Part shown: one piece after another, positions 17,656-27,321 of the stretch
Layout: each line of letters starts with the position of its first letter
Numbering within the stretch: position 1 is the first letter of the stretch
Assembly: GCF_947496485.1 (NCBI RefSeq)
Contig: NZ_CANMCZ010000002.1
Location: 310,001-374,000, forward strand
DNA: 64,000 bases
Reading direction: 5' to 3'
Origin: an uncultured Winogradskyella sp.
GTDB taxonomy: Bacteria > Bacteroidota > Bacteroidia > Flavobacteriales > Flavobacteriaceae
Program-made: the position numbers and the translations under genes
The notes under the pieces: model-generated
What the model saw: the letters and a program-made list of their open reading frames with translations, nothing else
What the model was told of the DNA's origin: nothing
Databases searched by the model: none

Positions 17656-18135
17656 ATGGCAAAATTCAAATTAGACGAAGTTGACCACCAAATTCTCGAT
17701 ATGCTTATTGATAATACGAGGATACCATTTACAGATATTGCAAAAAAATTATTGATTTCAGCAGGTACTGTTCATGTTCGTGTTAAAAAAATGGAAGAGG
17801 CTGGTATTATAAAAGGATCGTCATTAACATTAGATTATAAAAAACTTGGTTATTCGTTTATAGCATATGTTGGTGTTTTTCTTCAGAATACATCGCAAAC
17901 CAAATTTGTTCTAGAACGTATAACTGAAATACCTTACGTTACAGTTGCTCATATTACTACTGGAAAATTTAATATTTTCTGTAAAATTAGAGCTAAAGAT
18001 ACTATGCATGCTAAGGAAATCATCTTCATGTTAGATGACATTGAAGGTGTTTACAGAACGGAAACTATGATTTCACTAGAAGAAAGCCTTAATGATAAAA
18101 AGAGATTAATGCACACTATTTTTAATGAGCTTTAA
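17656..18135 (+). CDS. Lrp/AsnC-family transcriptional regulator
   Basis: 159 residues. The N-terminal winged HTH begins DEVDHQILDMLIDNTRIPFTDIAKKL and has ISAGTVHVRVKKMEEAGIIKG as recognition helix and wing. The C-terminal half is the ferredoxin-like RAM/AsnC_trans_reg effector domain (VGVFLQNTSQTKFVLERITEIP, VTVAHITTGKFNIFCKIRAKD). Length and order are typical for leucine-responsive-type regulators that bind amino acids as octamers. The specific ligand is unknown. It has its own candidate promoter and is followed by a strong terminator. Confidence 0.93.
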   Translation: MAKFKLDEVDHQILDMLIDNTRIPFTDIAKKLLISAGTVHVRVKKMEEAGIIKGSSLTLDYKKLGYSFIAYVGVFLQNTSQTKFVLERITEIPYVTVAHITTGKFNIFCKIRAKDTMHAKEIIFMLDDIEGVYRTETMISLEESLNDKKRLMHTIFNEL

Positions 18136-18155
18136 ACAACTCTAGTTTACAATAT

Positions 18156-18194
18156 AAAGCCTTTAGTTGTTCTAAAGGCTTTTTTAATTTTTTA
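18156..18194 (+). terminator. Intrinsic terminator after the Lrp-type gene
   Basis: A perfect 11-base stem, AAAGCCTTTAG (18156-18166) with CTAAAGGCTTT (18172-18182), and a five-base loop run straight into a T-rich tract to 18194. Confidence 0.9.
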
Positions 18195-18198
18195 GATT

Positions 18199-18723
18199 AT
18201 GATTTCAGAAACTTTAAAATCAGATGAATTTAATACCTACTACAAATCTTATATTGATTCATCTTCTAATATAAACATTGTTAAAGGCTTAAAACAAAAT
18301 TTAGATTCGGTAGTAGCATTTTATTCAGCTATACCTGCACAAAAACATGATTTTGCTTATGCTGAAGGTAAATGGACTATCAAAGATATTTTATTACACA
18401 TCATAGATACTGAGCGTATTTTTACTTACAGAGCTTTGCGAATAGCTAGGCAAGATAAAACAGCATTAGTCGGTTTTGATCAAGATGACTATGTTGTTTC
18501 TGCTAAGGCCAGTTCTCGCTCTTTAAAAAATATTTTAGAAGAATATAAAATCGTTAGACAAGCATCTATAGCCTTATATAGTAGTTTCGATACTTCAGCT
18601 TCAGAGCAAATAGGAGAGGCTAGTGGATATCCGATATCAGTAAGAGCTATAGGTTATGTTCTAACAGGTCATGAGAATCATCACAACCAGGTTATAGAAG
18701 AGCGCTATCTTAATGCAGAATAA
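18199..18723 (+). CDS. DinB/YfiT-like putative metal-dependent protein
   Basis: 174 residues forming a four-helix bundle typical of DinB-like proteins. WTIKDILLHIIDTERIFTYRALRIARQDK contains the first conserved histidine, and GHENHHNQVIEERYL carries the C-terminal histidine pair, giving the three-His metal site of the family. Members include bacillithiol transferases and uncharacterised damage-associated proteins; the role here cannot be assigned. It starts a few bases after the Lrp terminator. Its 3' end overlaps the convergent aroB by 19 bases. Confidence 0.85.
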   Translation: MISETLKSDEFNTYYKSYIDSSSNINIVKGLKQNLDSVVAFYSAIPAQKHDFAYAEGKWTIKDILLHIIDTERIFTYRALRIARQDKTALVGFDQDDYVVSAKASSRSLKNILEEYKIVRQASIALYSSFDTSASEQIGEASGYPISVRAIGYVLTGHENHHNQVIEERYLNAE

Positions 18724-19793
18724 AATTCAAAGGCTTCTAAGATTAGTTCATTACTAACAATACAATCTATTTTTGGCTTACCGATAGCATCAAGAAGAAC
18801 GAATTTTACAACTCCATGGCTGTTCTTTTTATCGTGTTTCAATAGTTTTATTATAATAGTTTGGTCTTCTTTGCTAATTGCTACTTTAGAGAATGTTTTC
18901 AATATACCTTCAGTTATAGTATTTAATTCTTTATCGCTTAAATTGCATATTTTATTAGAAAGGTAAGCTTCTAACAACATGCCTATGGCTATGGCCTCTC
19001 CATGAAGTAAAGGTGTTTTATCTCCATTTTCTAGAAAATAGCTTTCTATGGCATGACCAAGTGTATGTCCAAAATTCAGAATCTTCCTTAAACCTTGTTC
19101 TGTAGGATCTTTGGAAACAACTTTATTTTTTATAATTACAGAATCGTATATTAATTTGTCTAAATCTGAGATATCCAAATCTTCGAGATGCGTTAATGTA
19201 TTCCAGTAATCTTTGTCATAAATTAAACCATGTTTCAGCATTTCGGCAAAACCAGATACCATTTCATTTTGGGGAAGTGTACTTAGATAAGAGGTATCAA
19301 CTCCCACCATTACACCTTCATTAATAACACCAACTTGATTTTTTAAAGCACCTAGGTCTACACCCGTTTTTCCACCTACAGAAGCGTCAACCATTGCTAG
19401 TAAAGAGGTCGGGATGTTAATATAAGCAATACCACGCATGTAAGTGCTGGCTACAAATCCTCCTAAATCAGTAACAACTCCACCTCCTAAGTTGATTAAT
19501 AGACTTTTTCTATCTGCATTATATTCAGATAAGGCTTCCCAGACTCCCATGCAAATATCTATGGTTTTATGATCTTCACCGTTTGGCATTTCCATAACCT
19601 CCACAACAATATTGCCTGACTCTAATTGTTCTTGAAAATGTGGAAGACAATATTCATTTGTATTTGTATCTACGAGAATAAATATTGTAGATGGTTCTTT
19701 GCTTTTTATATAGTTATTGAGCTCAGAGTATACGTCTGAATTAAAATAAACTTCAGAATTTTTTGTAGAAATAGAATTCATCATTGAAATCAT
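18705..19793 (-). CDS. aroB: 3-dehydroquinate synthase
   Basis: A 362-residue enzyme of the shikimate pathway that converts DAHP to 3-dehydroquinate with NAD and a divalent metal. Recognisable blocks are GGGVVTDLGGFVASTYMRGI for NAD binding, MVDASVGGKTGVD, KHGLIYDKDYW, and the metal ligands in NFGHTLGHAIE and HGEAIAIGM. Several Met codons near the start (residues 1, 4 and 5) leave the exact start open by a few residues. It is divergent from proline dehydrogenase, and its tail overlaps the dinB-like gene. Confidence 0.96.
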   Translation of the reverse strand: MISMMNSISTKNSEVYFNSDVYSELNNYIKSKEPSTIFILVDTNTNEYCLPHFQEQLESGNIVVEVMEMPNGEDHKTIDICMGVWEALSEYNADRKSLLINLGGGVVTDLGGFVASTYMRGIAYINIPTSLLAMVDASVGGKTGVDLGALKNQVGVINEGVMVGVDTSYLSTLPQNEMVSGFAEMLKHGLIYDKDYWNTLTHLEDLDISDLDKLIYDSVIIKNKVVSKDPTEQGLRKILNFGHTLGHAIESYFLENGDKTPLLHGEAIAIGMLLEAYLSNKICNLSDKELNTITEGILKTFSKVAISKEDQTIIIKLLKHDKKNSHGVVKFVLLDAIGKPKIDCIVSNELILEAFEFYSALR

Positions 19794-19851
19794 CTAAATT
19801 GATGTGGTGAAAATACTTAGTTTTTAGAAAAAAAGTAAGCCTTAGAATAAA

Positions 19852-19859
19852 TATATTTG
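19852..19859 (+). promoter_or_regulatory. Candidate -7 box of the proline dehydrogenase gene
   Basis: TATATTTG fits TAnnTTTG and lies 19 bases before the ATG at 19879, in the short gap divergent to aroB. Confidence 0.5.
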
Positions 19860-19878
19860 CATTTATAATTATTTGTTA

Positions 19879-21051
19879 ATGATAGATCACTCTCTTTTTG
19901 AAAATACTAGCACCGCATTTACATTAAAATCTGATTCTGAATTGGAGCGTGCTTACTTTTTGTTTAAAATGATTTCTTCACAGCCTTTGGTTCGTATAGG
20001 TACTGCAGCTACTAACTTTGCACTTAAGGCCAACTTACCAGTCGAAGGATTAATTCGTTCCACAGTATTTGATCATTTTTGTGGTGGTGTTAACGAAGAT
20101 GATTGCTTGTCAGTAATAGATAAGCTGCATACAGAAGGTGTAAGCTCTGTTTTGGACTATTCAGTAGAAGGAAAAGAAACTAAGGACCAGTTTGATAACG
20201 CTCTAAAAAAAATATTAAAAATTATTCATTTCTGTGACGAGAAAGAAGCTATGCCAATTGTGGTTTTTAAGCCAACAGGTTTTGGGCGTTTTTATTTATA
20301 TCAAAAAAAGACTGAAGGAGTTAATTTCACACAAGATGAACAAGAAGAGTGGGATAGAATTGTGGGAAGATTTGATGCAGTTTGTAAACTTGCTAAAGAA
20401 AAAGATGTTGAAGTATTAATCGATGGAGAGGAAAGCTGGATGCAAGATGCAGCAGATGATTTAGTTGAAGAAATGATGCGGCGCTATAATACCGATAAAA
20501 CTATTGTTTACAATACTTTGCAAACTTATAGATGGGATAGATTAGATTATTTAAAAACGCTACACAAACGTGCCAAGGAAATAGGTTTTAAAATTGGAAT
20601 GAAGATAGTACGTGGTGCTTATATGGAAAAGGAGCGTGATAGAGCGCAAGAAAAAGGTTATAACTCACCAATTTGCGTAAACAAGCAAGCTACTGATGAT
20701 AATTTTGATGCAGCATTAAAATATATTTTAGAGAATCTTAATGATATTTCGATATTTATTGGTACTCATAATGAAGCAAGCTGTTATCTAGCAATGGAGC
20801 TTATGGAAAGGTATAAGATTTCAAAACAAGACAATAAGATTTGGTTTGGACAACTCTATGGAATGAGTGATCATATAAGTTTTAATTTGGCAGCTCAAGG
20901 TTATAACGTCGCTAAGTATATACCATTTGGACCTGTTAAGGATGTTATGCCATACTTAATTAGGAGAGCAGAGGAAAATACATCAGTTGCAGGACAAACT
21001 AGTAGAGAATTATCATTATTGAAAGCTGAAAAGAAAAGAAGAAAACTATAG
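19879..21051 (+). CDS. Proline dehydrogenase (FAD-dependent)
   Basis: 390 residues from the ATG at 19879; a TTG two codons upstream is also in frame but less likely. It oxidises proline to pyrroline-5-carboxylate with FAD, feeding electrons to the membrane. Signs are the TIM-barrel strands MKIVRGAYMEKERDRA, FIGTHNEAS, KIWFGQLYGMSDHISF and the C-terminal substrate-binding signature YLIRRAEENTSVAGQ. The length is that of monofunctional ProDH; no P5C dehydrogenase domain is attached. The stop codon is directly abutted by the stop of the convergent polysaccharide deacetylase gene. Confidence 0.93.
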   Translation: MIDHSLFENTSTAFTLKSDSELERAYFLFKMISSQPLVRIGTAATNFALKANLPVEGLIRSTVFDHFCGGVNEDDCLSVIDKLHTEGVSSVLDYSVEGKETKDQFDNALKKILKIIHFCDEKEAMPIVVFKPTGFGRFYLYQKKTEGVNFTQDEQEEWDRIVGRFDAVCKLAKEKDVEVLIDGEESWMQDAADDLVEEMMRRYNTDKTIVYNTLQTYRWDRLDYLKTLHKRAKEIGFKIGMKIVRGAYMEKERDRAQEKGYNSPICVNKQATDDNFDAALKYILENLNDISIFIGTHNEASCYLAMELMERYKISKQDNKIWFGQLYGMSDHISFNLAAQGYNVAKYIPFGPVKDVMPYLIRRAEENTSVAGQTSRELSLLKAEKKRRKL

Positions 21052-22203
21052 TTATTTAACTATTTTATCTAAAATCATTAGTCCCAATTTATTAGTGCGA
21101 TATATGTTTTTACTAACAGAATTACCTAGATGATATTTAAATAAGTTGACAAGAAATCCAGATCTTTTTATATAATGATTTTTTGTTGAGGTTGAAATAA
21201 AAGAAGTCATTGCAAAACGTTTAATGTTTTTGTAATCTCCTTGGTCTTTTTTTATAAGTTCTTTATTCTTAGTAGAAAACGTCGAGGCTTTATAACCTGC
21301 CTCTATTGAGAGTTTAACACTTAACTCATTATAACCTCCTCCAGGCCAACATAAGAAATCAACTTTCTTATTAAGTTTTTCTTCTAAAATTCTTTTACTA
21401 TCAAAAAGCTCGTAGCGATACCTTTTCTCCATATCTTCATCCGACTCGTAACTGCCAGGATAATCGCTAAGTTTCTTATTCAACTTATTGATTAGTAAAG
21501 CTTTATCTTTCATGCTCTCATCATTAGAATACAAATCACTTGCATACTTTACTAATTTTTCGTCAGGAAAATAACGACGCAATTCTAAAGCTCGTCCGAA
21601 ATCGAAAATAGGACTTCCTTTCGGAACAAAATGTTCCTGATTTTCCAAATTATAATAAGGCTTTCTTTCGGGTTTTTCTATCCAAGGAAACCAGTCGTAA
21701 TGAGGTTGCCCAGTATATATATCTTTTATTTTATTAGAATAAAAATAGAAATTGTGGCTCATACTATGCGACTGAATATCCATTACACCAGAAGCTTCCA
21801 TTTCTTTTAACTCATCCCAATTAAGAAAACCAAGAGGGGTTAATTTTTCTTTCTCTATTTTTCCATCCCAAACATCCTCTAAATTTGGTCTAATTTTTTC
21901 TGAAGTATCAATGAACTCAGGATTTATAAAAATAGTTCCTTTTAAGTCATACTTTTTTAATATAGGGTAAGCGTAAACCCAATTATCTAAATAGCCATCA
22001 TCAAATGTTATGACAACTTGTTTTTTAGAATTAGAATTTGGCTTACTTTTATTCTCATACCACTTATCTAAAAAAGTAGTTTCGAAATTATTCTTTACTA
22101 AATATTCACAAAACTTCTCAAAATGATCTAGGGATACTGAAAGCCAATGCCGATACCAGTTTTCGTTTTCACATCCAATACTATGGAACATTAATACAGG
22201 CAT
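21052..22203 (-). CDS. Polysaccharide deacetylase (carbohydrate esterase 4-like)
   Basis: 383 residues. Opening VLMFHSIG, the metal/catalytic motif ITFDDGYLDNW, the histidine motif IQSHSMSHNF (His-x3-His) and CWPGGGYNE are the ordered NodB-domain motifs. There is no clear signal peptide, so it may act in the cytoplasm or on lipid-linked intermediates. An unusual insertion between motifs (about residues 165-270, with YDWFPWIEKP and FDFGRALELRRYFPDE) makes it longer than minimal NodB proteins. It is the last gene of the minus-strand polysaccharide operon, 28 bases after the Wzc-like gene, and likely modifies the polymer. Confidence 0.88.
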   Translation of the reverse strand: MPVLMFHSIGCENENWYRHWLSVSLDHFEKFCEYLVKNNFETTFLDKWYENKSKPNSNSKKQVVITFDDGYLDNWVYAYPILKKYDLKGTIFINPEFIDTSEKIRPNLEDVWDGKIEKEKLTPLGFLNWDELKEMEASGVMDIQSHSMSHNFYFYSNKIKDIYTGQPHYDWFPWIEKPERKPYYNLENQEHFVPKGSPIFDFGRALELRRYFPDEKLVKYASDLYSNDESMKDKALLINKLNKKLSDYPGSYESDEDMEKRYRYELFDSKRILEEKLNKKVDFLCWPGGGYNELSVKLSIEAGYKASTFSTKNKELIKKDQGDYKNIKRFAMTSFISTSTKNHYIKRSGFLVNLFKYHLGNSVSKNIYRTNKLGLMILDKIVK

Positions 22204-22231
22204 AAGAATTTTTATATTTTGAGTTTAAAAA

Positions 22232-24601
22232 TTAAGATTTGGAAAAACTATACCACTTCTTTTTCCTATTTGGGTTGTTTCCATATCCATAGCCATAGCC
22301 ATAGCCTCCTGTACCTTTTTTAACTCCATTTAGAAGCATAGTCATCTTAGGTAATCTTTTCTTCTCATATAGAGTATTTGCGACATTCCCTAATTGTCTT
22401 TTGTCAACATTATCTGCGCTCACTACGTAAACAAACATGTCTGCATAATCAGCAATTAATAATGTATCACTTACTAGACCTACAGCAGAAGTGTCTACAA
22501 TAATGTAGTCATACTTATCATCAAAGTATTTAAATAATTCACCAATTCTATCACTCATCAAAAGTTCTGAAGGGTTTGGTGGTATAGTTCCAGACGGAAT
22601 TATATCTAAAAACTTATTATCTTTTTGTTTAATTATAATATCTTGAGGTTTTAGCTTTTTATCAACAATAAAATCAGATACTCCAATTTTTTTATCGTTA
22701 CCTAAACCAAGGTAATTTAAAATTTTTGGTACTCTAATATCCATCTCAATCAATAGCACAGATTTCTCAGAGAATGAAATTGACGATGCTAAATTAGTAC
22801 TAGTGTGCGACTTTCCTTCTTGCGCTTTTGTAGATGTTATAAATATTTTTTTCGCATTATTTCTGTTACCTTTTAGAATAAAATCTATGTTTGATCTTAT
22901 AATTCTAAACGCTTCTGCTTTAGGAGAGTAATCAATTTTTTTAATTAGTACAGCTTTTTTAGATGTTCGAGGGACATCACCGATGTATGGAGCCTTTACA
23001 GTATCGATTAAATCATCTTTACTATAAAGTTTCGTGTCTAATAAATCTTTTACATAAATAAAGCCCATTGGTATAGCCATTCCCATTAAAATCGCAGCTA
23101 AATATGTGAACATTTTATTTGGTGAAACTGGCATGTTTGATGAATAGGCAGAATCTATAATTTTAGCACTTGGCGAATACATGCCCAATCTAATACTAGT
23201 TTCTTCCCTTTTCTCTAATAAATATAGGTAAAGAGACTCTTTTATACCTTGCTGACGTTCAATATTTCTAAATTGTCTTTGTCTAGTTGGTGCAGAGTAT
23301 ATTTGACCTCTAATCCGTGCATCTTCTTTTTTAAGTGTATTTAGCGTTATTTGATTAGACTCTTTCATATTCTTCAATGTATTTTGAAGATTTCCTTTGA
23401 GAGCATTTATCTCATCATTTAATTTTATGACGATAGGGTTTTTTTCAGTAGAATTTTTAAGCATTTTATCTCTCTGTACTACCAAATCATTATAATTCTT
23501 TGTAACCTGAGATACATTTTGGTCATTAATTACATTTTGTGGCAATAAATCTGATGCTCTATTTTCATCGCTTACTTCATCTTGAAGAAAATCAATCAAT
23601 TGTAGCTGATTAGAGGTCTGCATAATTTGAGCCTCACTATTTCTTTCACTCTGTAAATTTATATCTGCTTGAGAAGCCAATGCAGTCAATTTATTGTTTT
23701 TTTGCAATTGTTCTGCGGTAAAGTCAACCTCTTCCAGTTCTTGGGACACTACATTTAATCTATTGTCAATGAATTCTGATGTCACTTGAATTACTGCTTC
23801 TTTATCTAATAGAACATCCTTATTATATTCTTTAATCAGTTCATTAAGAATATCTACAGCTTTTGCTGCGTTACTTTGTTTTAACTCAATTGTAACAATA
23901 CTAGAACCAGCACCAGTAGATACTGCAATGCTACTTTTGTAGCCATTTACAATCTTTCTAACAGAACTAATTGTAAGTTTTAAATTACTCCCAATTTTAG
24001 GTGCATATTTACCAATATTTGGTGTTATAACTAATCCCCCAAAACTTGTATTTATTTTTTCACCAAAAGAATATAATTTCCCATCTTTATCATCTCTGGA
24101 TTTAAAGGATTCTATACCTTCACTAAATAATAAAAATTCACTTGGTGATTTAATCTTCATGAACAAAGTAGTATCAACTTTGTTAATTACTGAATCACTT
24201 GCAAAAAAACTTAGCATTACAGGCGGATTCTCATATAATTCATTCTCTATAATACTACCTTGCTCAAAACACCTTATATTTAATTTTAAAGTTTTAACGA
24301 CATTTTCGACCAGTGTTCGAGAGGTCATAATTTCTATTTCATCTTTTATTTTATCTGTACCATCAGTAAAAAGACCACCACTTGAAACACCCTCTATACC
24401 TTGAATTTTCTTCGACTGATTCTCGTCTTGTATCTTAATCTTGGCTGAGGCGCTGTACTCATACGTAGCATAACGCAAATAGACAAACGCTAGGGCGCTA
24501 GTAACAATTAAACTCAACAGAATTATTTTCCAGTAAGAAGAAAATAGTTCTAATTTATTTCTTAAATGAAGTGAGGTTATTGAAGTAGATTGAGAATCCA
24601 T
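22232..24601 (-). CDS. Wzc-like chain-length regulator and tyrosine kinase
   Basis: 789 residues. The N-terminal Wzz domain has a first membrane helix at about 29-49, a large periplasmic coiled part (about 60-490, including a DARIRGQIYSAPTRQRQFRN segment) and a second helix near 500-520. The cytoplasmic BY-kinase follows: Walker A AQEGKSHTS near residue 595, Walker A' LLIEMDIRVP, Walker B YIIVDTSA. The tail is GTGGYGYGYGYG plus a basic end, a tyrosine cluster for autophosphorylation. Walker A' has Glu-Met-Asp where Asp-x-Asp is usual. Together with the Wza-like lipoprotein just upstream it forms the export complex. Confidence 0.93.
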   Translation of the reverse strand: MDSQSTSITSLHLRNKLELFSSYWKIILLSLIVTSALAFVYLRYATYEYSASAKIKIQDENQSKKIQGIEGVSSGGLFTDGTDKIKDEIEIMTSRTLVENVVKTLKLNIRCFEQGSIIENELYENPPVMLSFFASDSVINKVDTTLFMKIKSPSEFLLFSEGIESFKSRDDKDGKLYSFGEKINTSFGGLVITPNIGKYAPKIGSNLKLTISSVRKIVNGYKSSIAVSTGAGSSIVTIELKQSNAAKAVDILNELIKEYNKDVLLDKEAVIQVTSEFIDNRLNVVSQELEEVDFTAEQLQKNNKLTALASQADINLQSERNSEAQIMQTSNQLQLIDFLQDEVSDENRASDLLPQNVINDQNVSQVTKNYNDLVVQRDKMLKNSTEKNPIVIKLNDEINALKGNLQNTLKNMKESNQITLNTLKKEDARIRGQIYSAPTRQRQFRNIERQQGIKESLYLYLLEKREETSIRLGMYSPSAKIIDSAYSSNMPVSPNKMFTYLAAILMGMAIPMGFIYVKDLLDTKLYSKDDLIDTVKAPYIGDVPRTSKKAVLIKKIDYSPKAEAFRIIRSNIDFILKGNRNNAKKIFITSTKAQEGKSHTSTNLASSISFSEKSVLLIEMDIRVPKILNYLGLGNDKKIGVSDFIVDKKLKPQDIIIKQKDNKFLDIIPSGTIPPNPSELLMSDRIGELFKYFDDKYDYIIVDTSAVGLVSDTLLIADYADMFVYVVSADNVDKRQLGNVANTLYEKKRLPKMTMLLNGVKKGTGGYGYGYGYGNNPNRKKKWYSFSKS

Positions 24602-24623
24602 GAAAAAAGCTAGTTGTTATTAA

Positions 24624-25397
24624 TTATTTCACTAAAAATACTGCCACAATTGTAGTTAGGGTACCGATTGCTGATATTAATACACCATTATTAGGATTGT
24701 AATTAGATTGTCTAATTTTGGCATTGTTTGGTTCTACTACAATGACATCATTTTGCTGTAAATAATAAAGTGGCGAATTTACTGCATTTATTGAAGTCAA
24801 ATCAATTTTTGCAAATTTTTTCTTACCTTCAATTTCCCTTATCAATAATACATTTTTACGATTACCAAAAATCGTTAAATCTCTTGCTAAACCTAAGGCC
24901 TCAAGCAGTGTAATTCGTTCATCTTGAATTGTAAAAGTCCCAGGACTATTTACCTCGCCGATTACTGTTACAGTAAAATTAGCTAAACGAATATTCACGA
25001 TTGGACCTGTAGCATAGGCCCTTATGCGTTCGGTAAGCATTTCAGTAACTTCAGTCCTTGTTAAACCAGCAATTTTAATTTTACCTAAAACAGGGAAATC
25101 AATATTTCCATCATAATCAACAAGATATGTTTGCATTTTCACATTTCCTTGTGCACTAAGTACATCATCACTAAAAGCAACAGTAGTCAGATTAAAAGGT
25201 TGTGCTGCAATAGGGTCTGCAGCTGACACATTGATATTGAGCATATCATCTGGCTTATACGTAAGTTGTAAAGGAGTTGATTCTAAAAGACCATCACCAA
25301 TAGGTTCGTCTTGAAAATAGACAAGATTTTTTCGAGACGCACAAGAAGTAGACATTACTAATGCTAAGATTGAAATTAAAAAAAAACGAGTTTTCAT
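24624..25397 (-). CDS. Wza-like polysaccharide export lipoprotein
   Basis: 257 residues. Signal peptide with lipobox STSC (Cys19), then the poly-export domain (YKPDDMLNINVSAADP; YLVDYDGNIDFPVLGKIKIAGLT) and one SLBB domain (VIGEVNSPGTFTIQDERITLLEALGLA). A C-terminal hydrophobic segment (VLISAIGTLTTIVAVFLVK) replaces the amphipathic barrel helix of E. coli Wza. This short, single-SLBB form is usual in Bacteroidota. It should form the outer-membrane or periplasm-spanning channel for the polysaccharide. It lies 22 bases upstream of the Wzc-like gene. Confidence 0.93.
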   Translation of the reverse strand: MKTRFFLISILALVMSTSCASRKNLVYFQDEPIGDGLLESTPLQLTYKPDDMLNINVSAADPIAAQPFNLTTVAFSDDVLSAQGNVKMQTYLVDYDGNIDFPVLGKIKIAGLTRTEVTEMLTERIRAYATGPIVNIRLANFTVTVIGEVNSPGTFTIQDERITLLEALGLARDLTIFGNRKNVLLIREIEGKKKFAKIDLTSINAVNSPLYYLQQNDVIVVEPNNAKIRQSNYNPNNGVLISAIGTLTTIVAVFLVK

Positions 25398-25425
25398 AGT
25401 GTTAATGCTATTAGTATAAATTAGA

Positions 25426-27321
25426 TTATTTTTTTGAATCTAACACTTCATATGTAGAATTGTTAGAAATATATTCTGGTATTAGGGCTTTTATTGATGA
25501 CACTATTTCTAAAGGTTGAGTTAGAGAATTAGTGTTTGTAAGTTTAATAATTTGCTGTTCAGTACTATCAATATCGATATGTCTGGACTTAGCAATCATT
25601 ATTTTTTCATGGTAAGTCTTCTTTGTGTTTTCACCATCGGCTAAAAGCTCTTCATAGATTTTTTCTCCAGGTCTTAACCCAGTGATTTTAATATCTATGT
25701 CTTCTGGATAGCGCAGACCCGAAAGAATAATCATGTTCACAGCTAAGTTAAATATTTTGATTGGTTCTCCCATATCGAAAACAAAGATTTCCCCACCATT
25801 ACCCATAGCTGCAGCTTCTAATACCAATTGACAAGCTTCAGGAATCGTCATGAAATATCGAGTAATCTCTTTGTGAGTAACAGTTAAAGGTCCACGTTTT
25901 TCAATTTGCTTTTTAAATAGAGGTATAACCGACCCATTAGAACCTAATACATTACCAAACCTAGTGGTAATAAACTTCGTGTTACCTTTACCTTTTAAAC
26001 AGGTTACATATAACTCTGCAATTCGCTTTGTAGCACCCATAACATTTGTTGGGTTTACAGCTTTATCAGTAGATATTAATACAAATTTATTTACACTATG
26101 CTTTACAGCAACATCAGCAACATTTTTAGTACCTCCGATGTTAACACTTACTGCCTCAAAAGGATTATTTTCCATCAATGGCACATGCTTATATGCTGCA
26201 GCATGAAAAACAATTTTTGGTTTGTATAAATTAAATATTTGATCAATTCTTGTTTTATTTCTTACATCTGCAACTATAACTTCAATATTTTCTAAGCCTT
26301 TTTGTTTAAACTCTTGTTGAATTTCATAAAGCGCAGATTCAGCATTGTCAATTAATATGAGTTTTTTGTAATTATATAAACCAGCTTTTCTAGCAATTTC
26401 ACTTCCTATAGATCCCGCAGCACCTGTAATAAGAATAACGTTATTGTCATATTGCTCTTCTAGATCAGGGTTTTTAATATCAATTGGATCTCTGCCTAGT
26501 AAGTCTTCAATTTTAACTTCTTTGATTTGTCCAGCGCTTAAATCACCATCAATCCAATTTTGAACAGGAGGTACAATCTTCACTTTTAGACCAAGCGAGA
26601 AAAGATTACCAGTAATTTGTAACAATCGAGAAGGATCAATATTCTGTATTGATATTATGACTTCATTTATGTTGTTTTTGTCGATGAATTTTTTGGTAAT
26701 CTCATCAATATCATAAACTTTTAGTAGGTTTATTTTTTTTCCTATTTTCCTAGCATCATCATCAATAAAACCAACAATTTCTAGATCACTTTTTGTATCG
26801 TTTTGAATGGCATCATAAGTAAGCATACCTGAATTACCCGCACCAAAAACTAAAACTTTATTGATTGTCTTAATATCATTGGTTATATAGTTATAAAGTG
26901 ATTTTATAAATAGTTTAGCACCAATTAAAAATAATATATTAAGTAGAAGATGAATGTATATTATTGAACCAGAAATGTTAAATAGACTATCAGAAACACT
27001 CAATTTTCGACTTAAAAACGTGCAACAAACAAGTATCGTTGCTAAAATATTTGCACCAATAATGATGTTTACAATATCTTTAAATCCTGTATACCTTACA
27101 ACACCTTTATAAGATCCAACTGCTATGAAACTTATGATAGCTGCTACTATAACAAACGGAATTTGATTTAATAACATAAAAAAATCAAACTCAATCTTAA
27201 AGTTATAACGAATTAAATAGGCTAAGAAAAACGTAGCTATTATAATACCTATGTCAAATAAGAGTACAAGCCATTTAGAGGCGTATTTTTTTGATATGTT
27301 ATTTAGGAACCTTATTAACAT
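25426..27321 (-). CDS. PglF/CapD-like membrane nucleotide-sugar 4,6-dehydratase
   Basis: 631 residues. Four N-terminal membrane helices (about 15-140), a Rossmann domain with VLVFGAGNSGMLTYD (about 155), then an extended SDR domain with ILITGAAGSIGSEIAR (about 295) and STDKAVNPTNVMGATKR (about 415). The Met-x3-Lys in place of the usual Tyr-x3-Lys is a feature of PglF-type UDP-GlcNAc C6 dehydratases. The product is probably UDP-4-keto-6-deoxy-GlcNAc, the substrate for the aminotransferase encoded just upstream, whose 3' end overlaps this start by seven bases. The initiating sugar of the repeat unit is thus likely a bacillosamine-type sugar. Confidence 0.92.
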   Translation of the reverse strand: MLIRFLNNISKKYASKWLVLLFDIGIIIATFFLAYLIRYNFKIEFDFFMLLNQIPFVIVAAIISFIAVGSYKGVVRYTGFKDIVNIIIGANILATILVCCTFLSRKLSVSDSLFNISGSIIYIHLLLNILFLIGAKLFIKSLYNYITNDIKTINKVLVFGAGNSGMLTYDAIQNDTKSDLEIVGFIDDDARKIGKKINLLKVYDIDEITKKFIDKNNINEVIISIQNIDPSRLLQITGNLFSLGLKVKIVPPVQNWIDGDLSAGQIKEVKIEDLLGRDPIDIKNPDLEEQYDNNVILITGAAGSIGSEIARKAGLYNYKKLILIDNAESALYEIQQEFKQKGLENIEVIVADVRNKTRIDQIFNLYKPKIVFHAAAYKHVPLMENNPFEAVSVNIGGTKNVADVAVKHSVNKFVLISTDKAVNPTNVMGATKRIAELYVTCLKGKGNTKFITTRFGNVLGSNGSVIPLFKKQIEKRGPLTVTHKEITRYFMTIPEACQLVLEAAAMGNGGEIFVFDMGEPIKIFNLAVNMIILSGLRYPEDIDIKITGLRPGEKIYEELLADGENTKKTYHEKIMIAKSRHIDIDSTEQQIIKLTNTNSLTQPLEIVSSIKALIPEYISNNSTYEVLDSKK

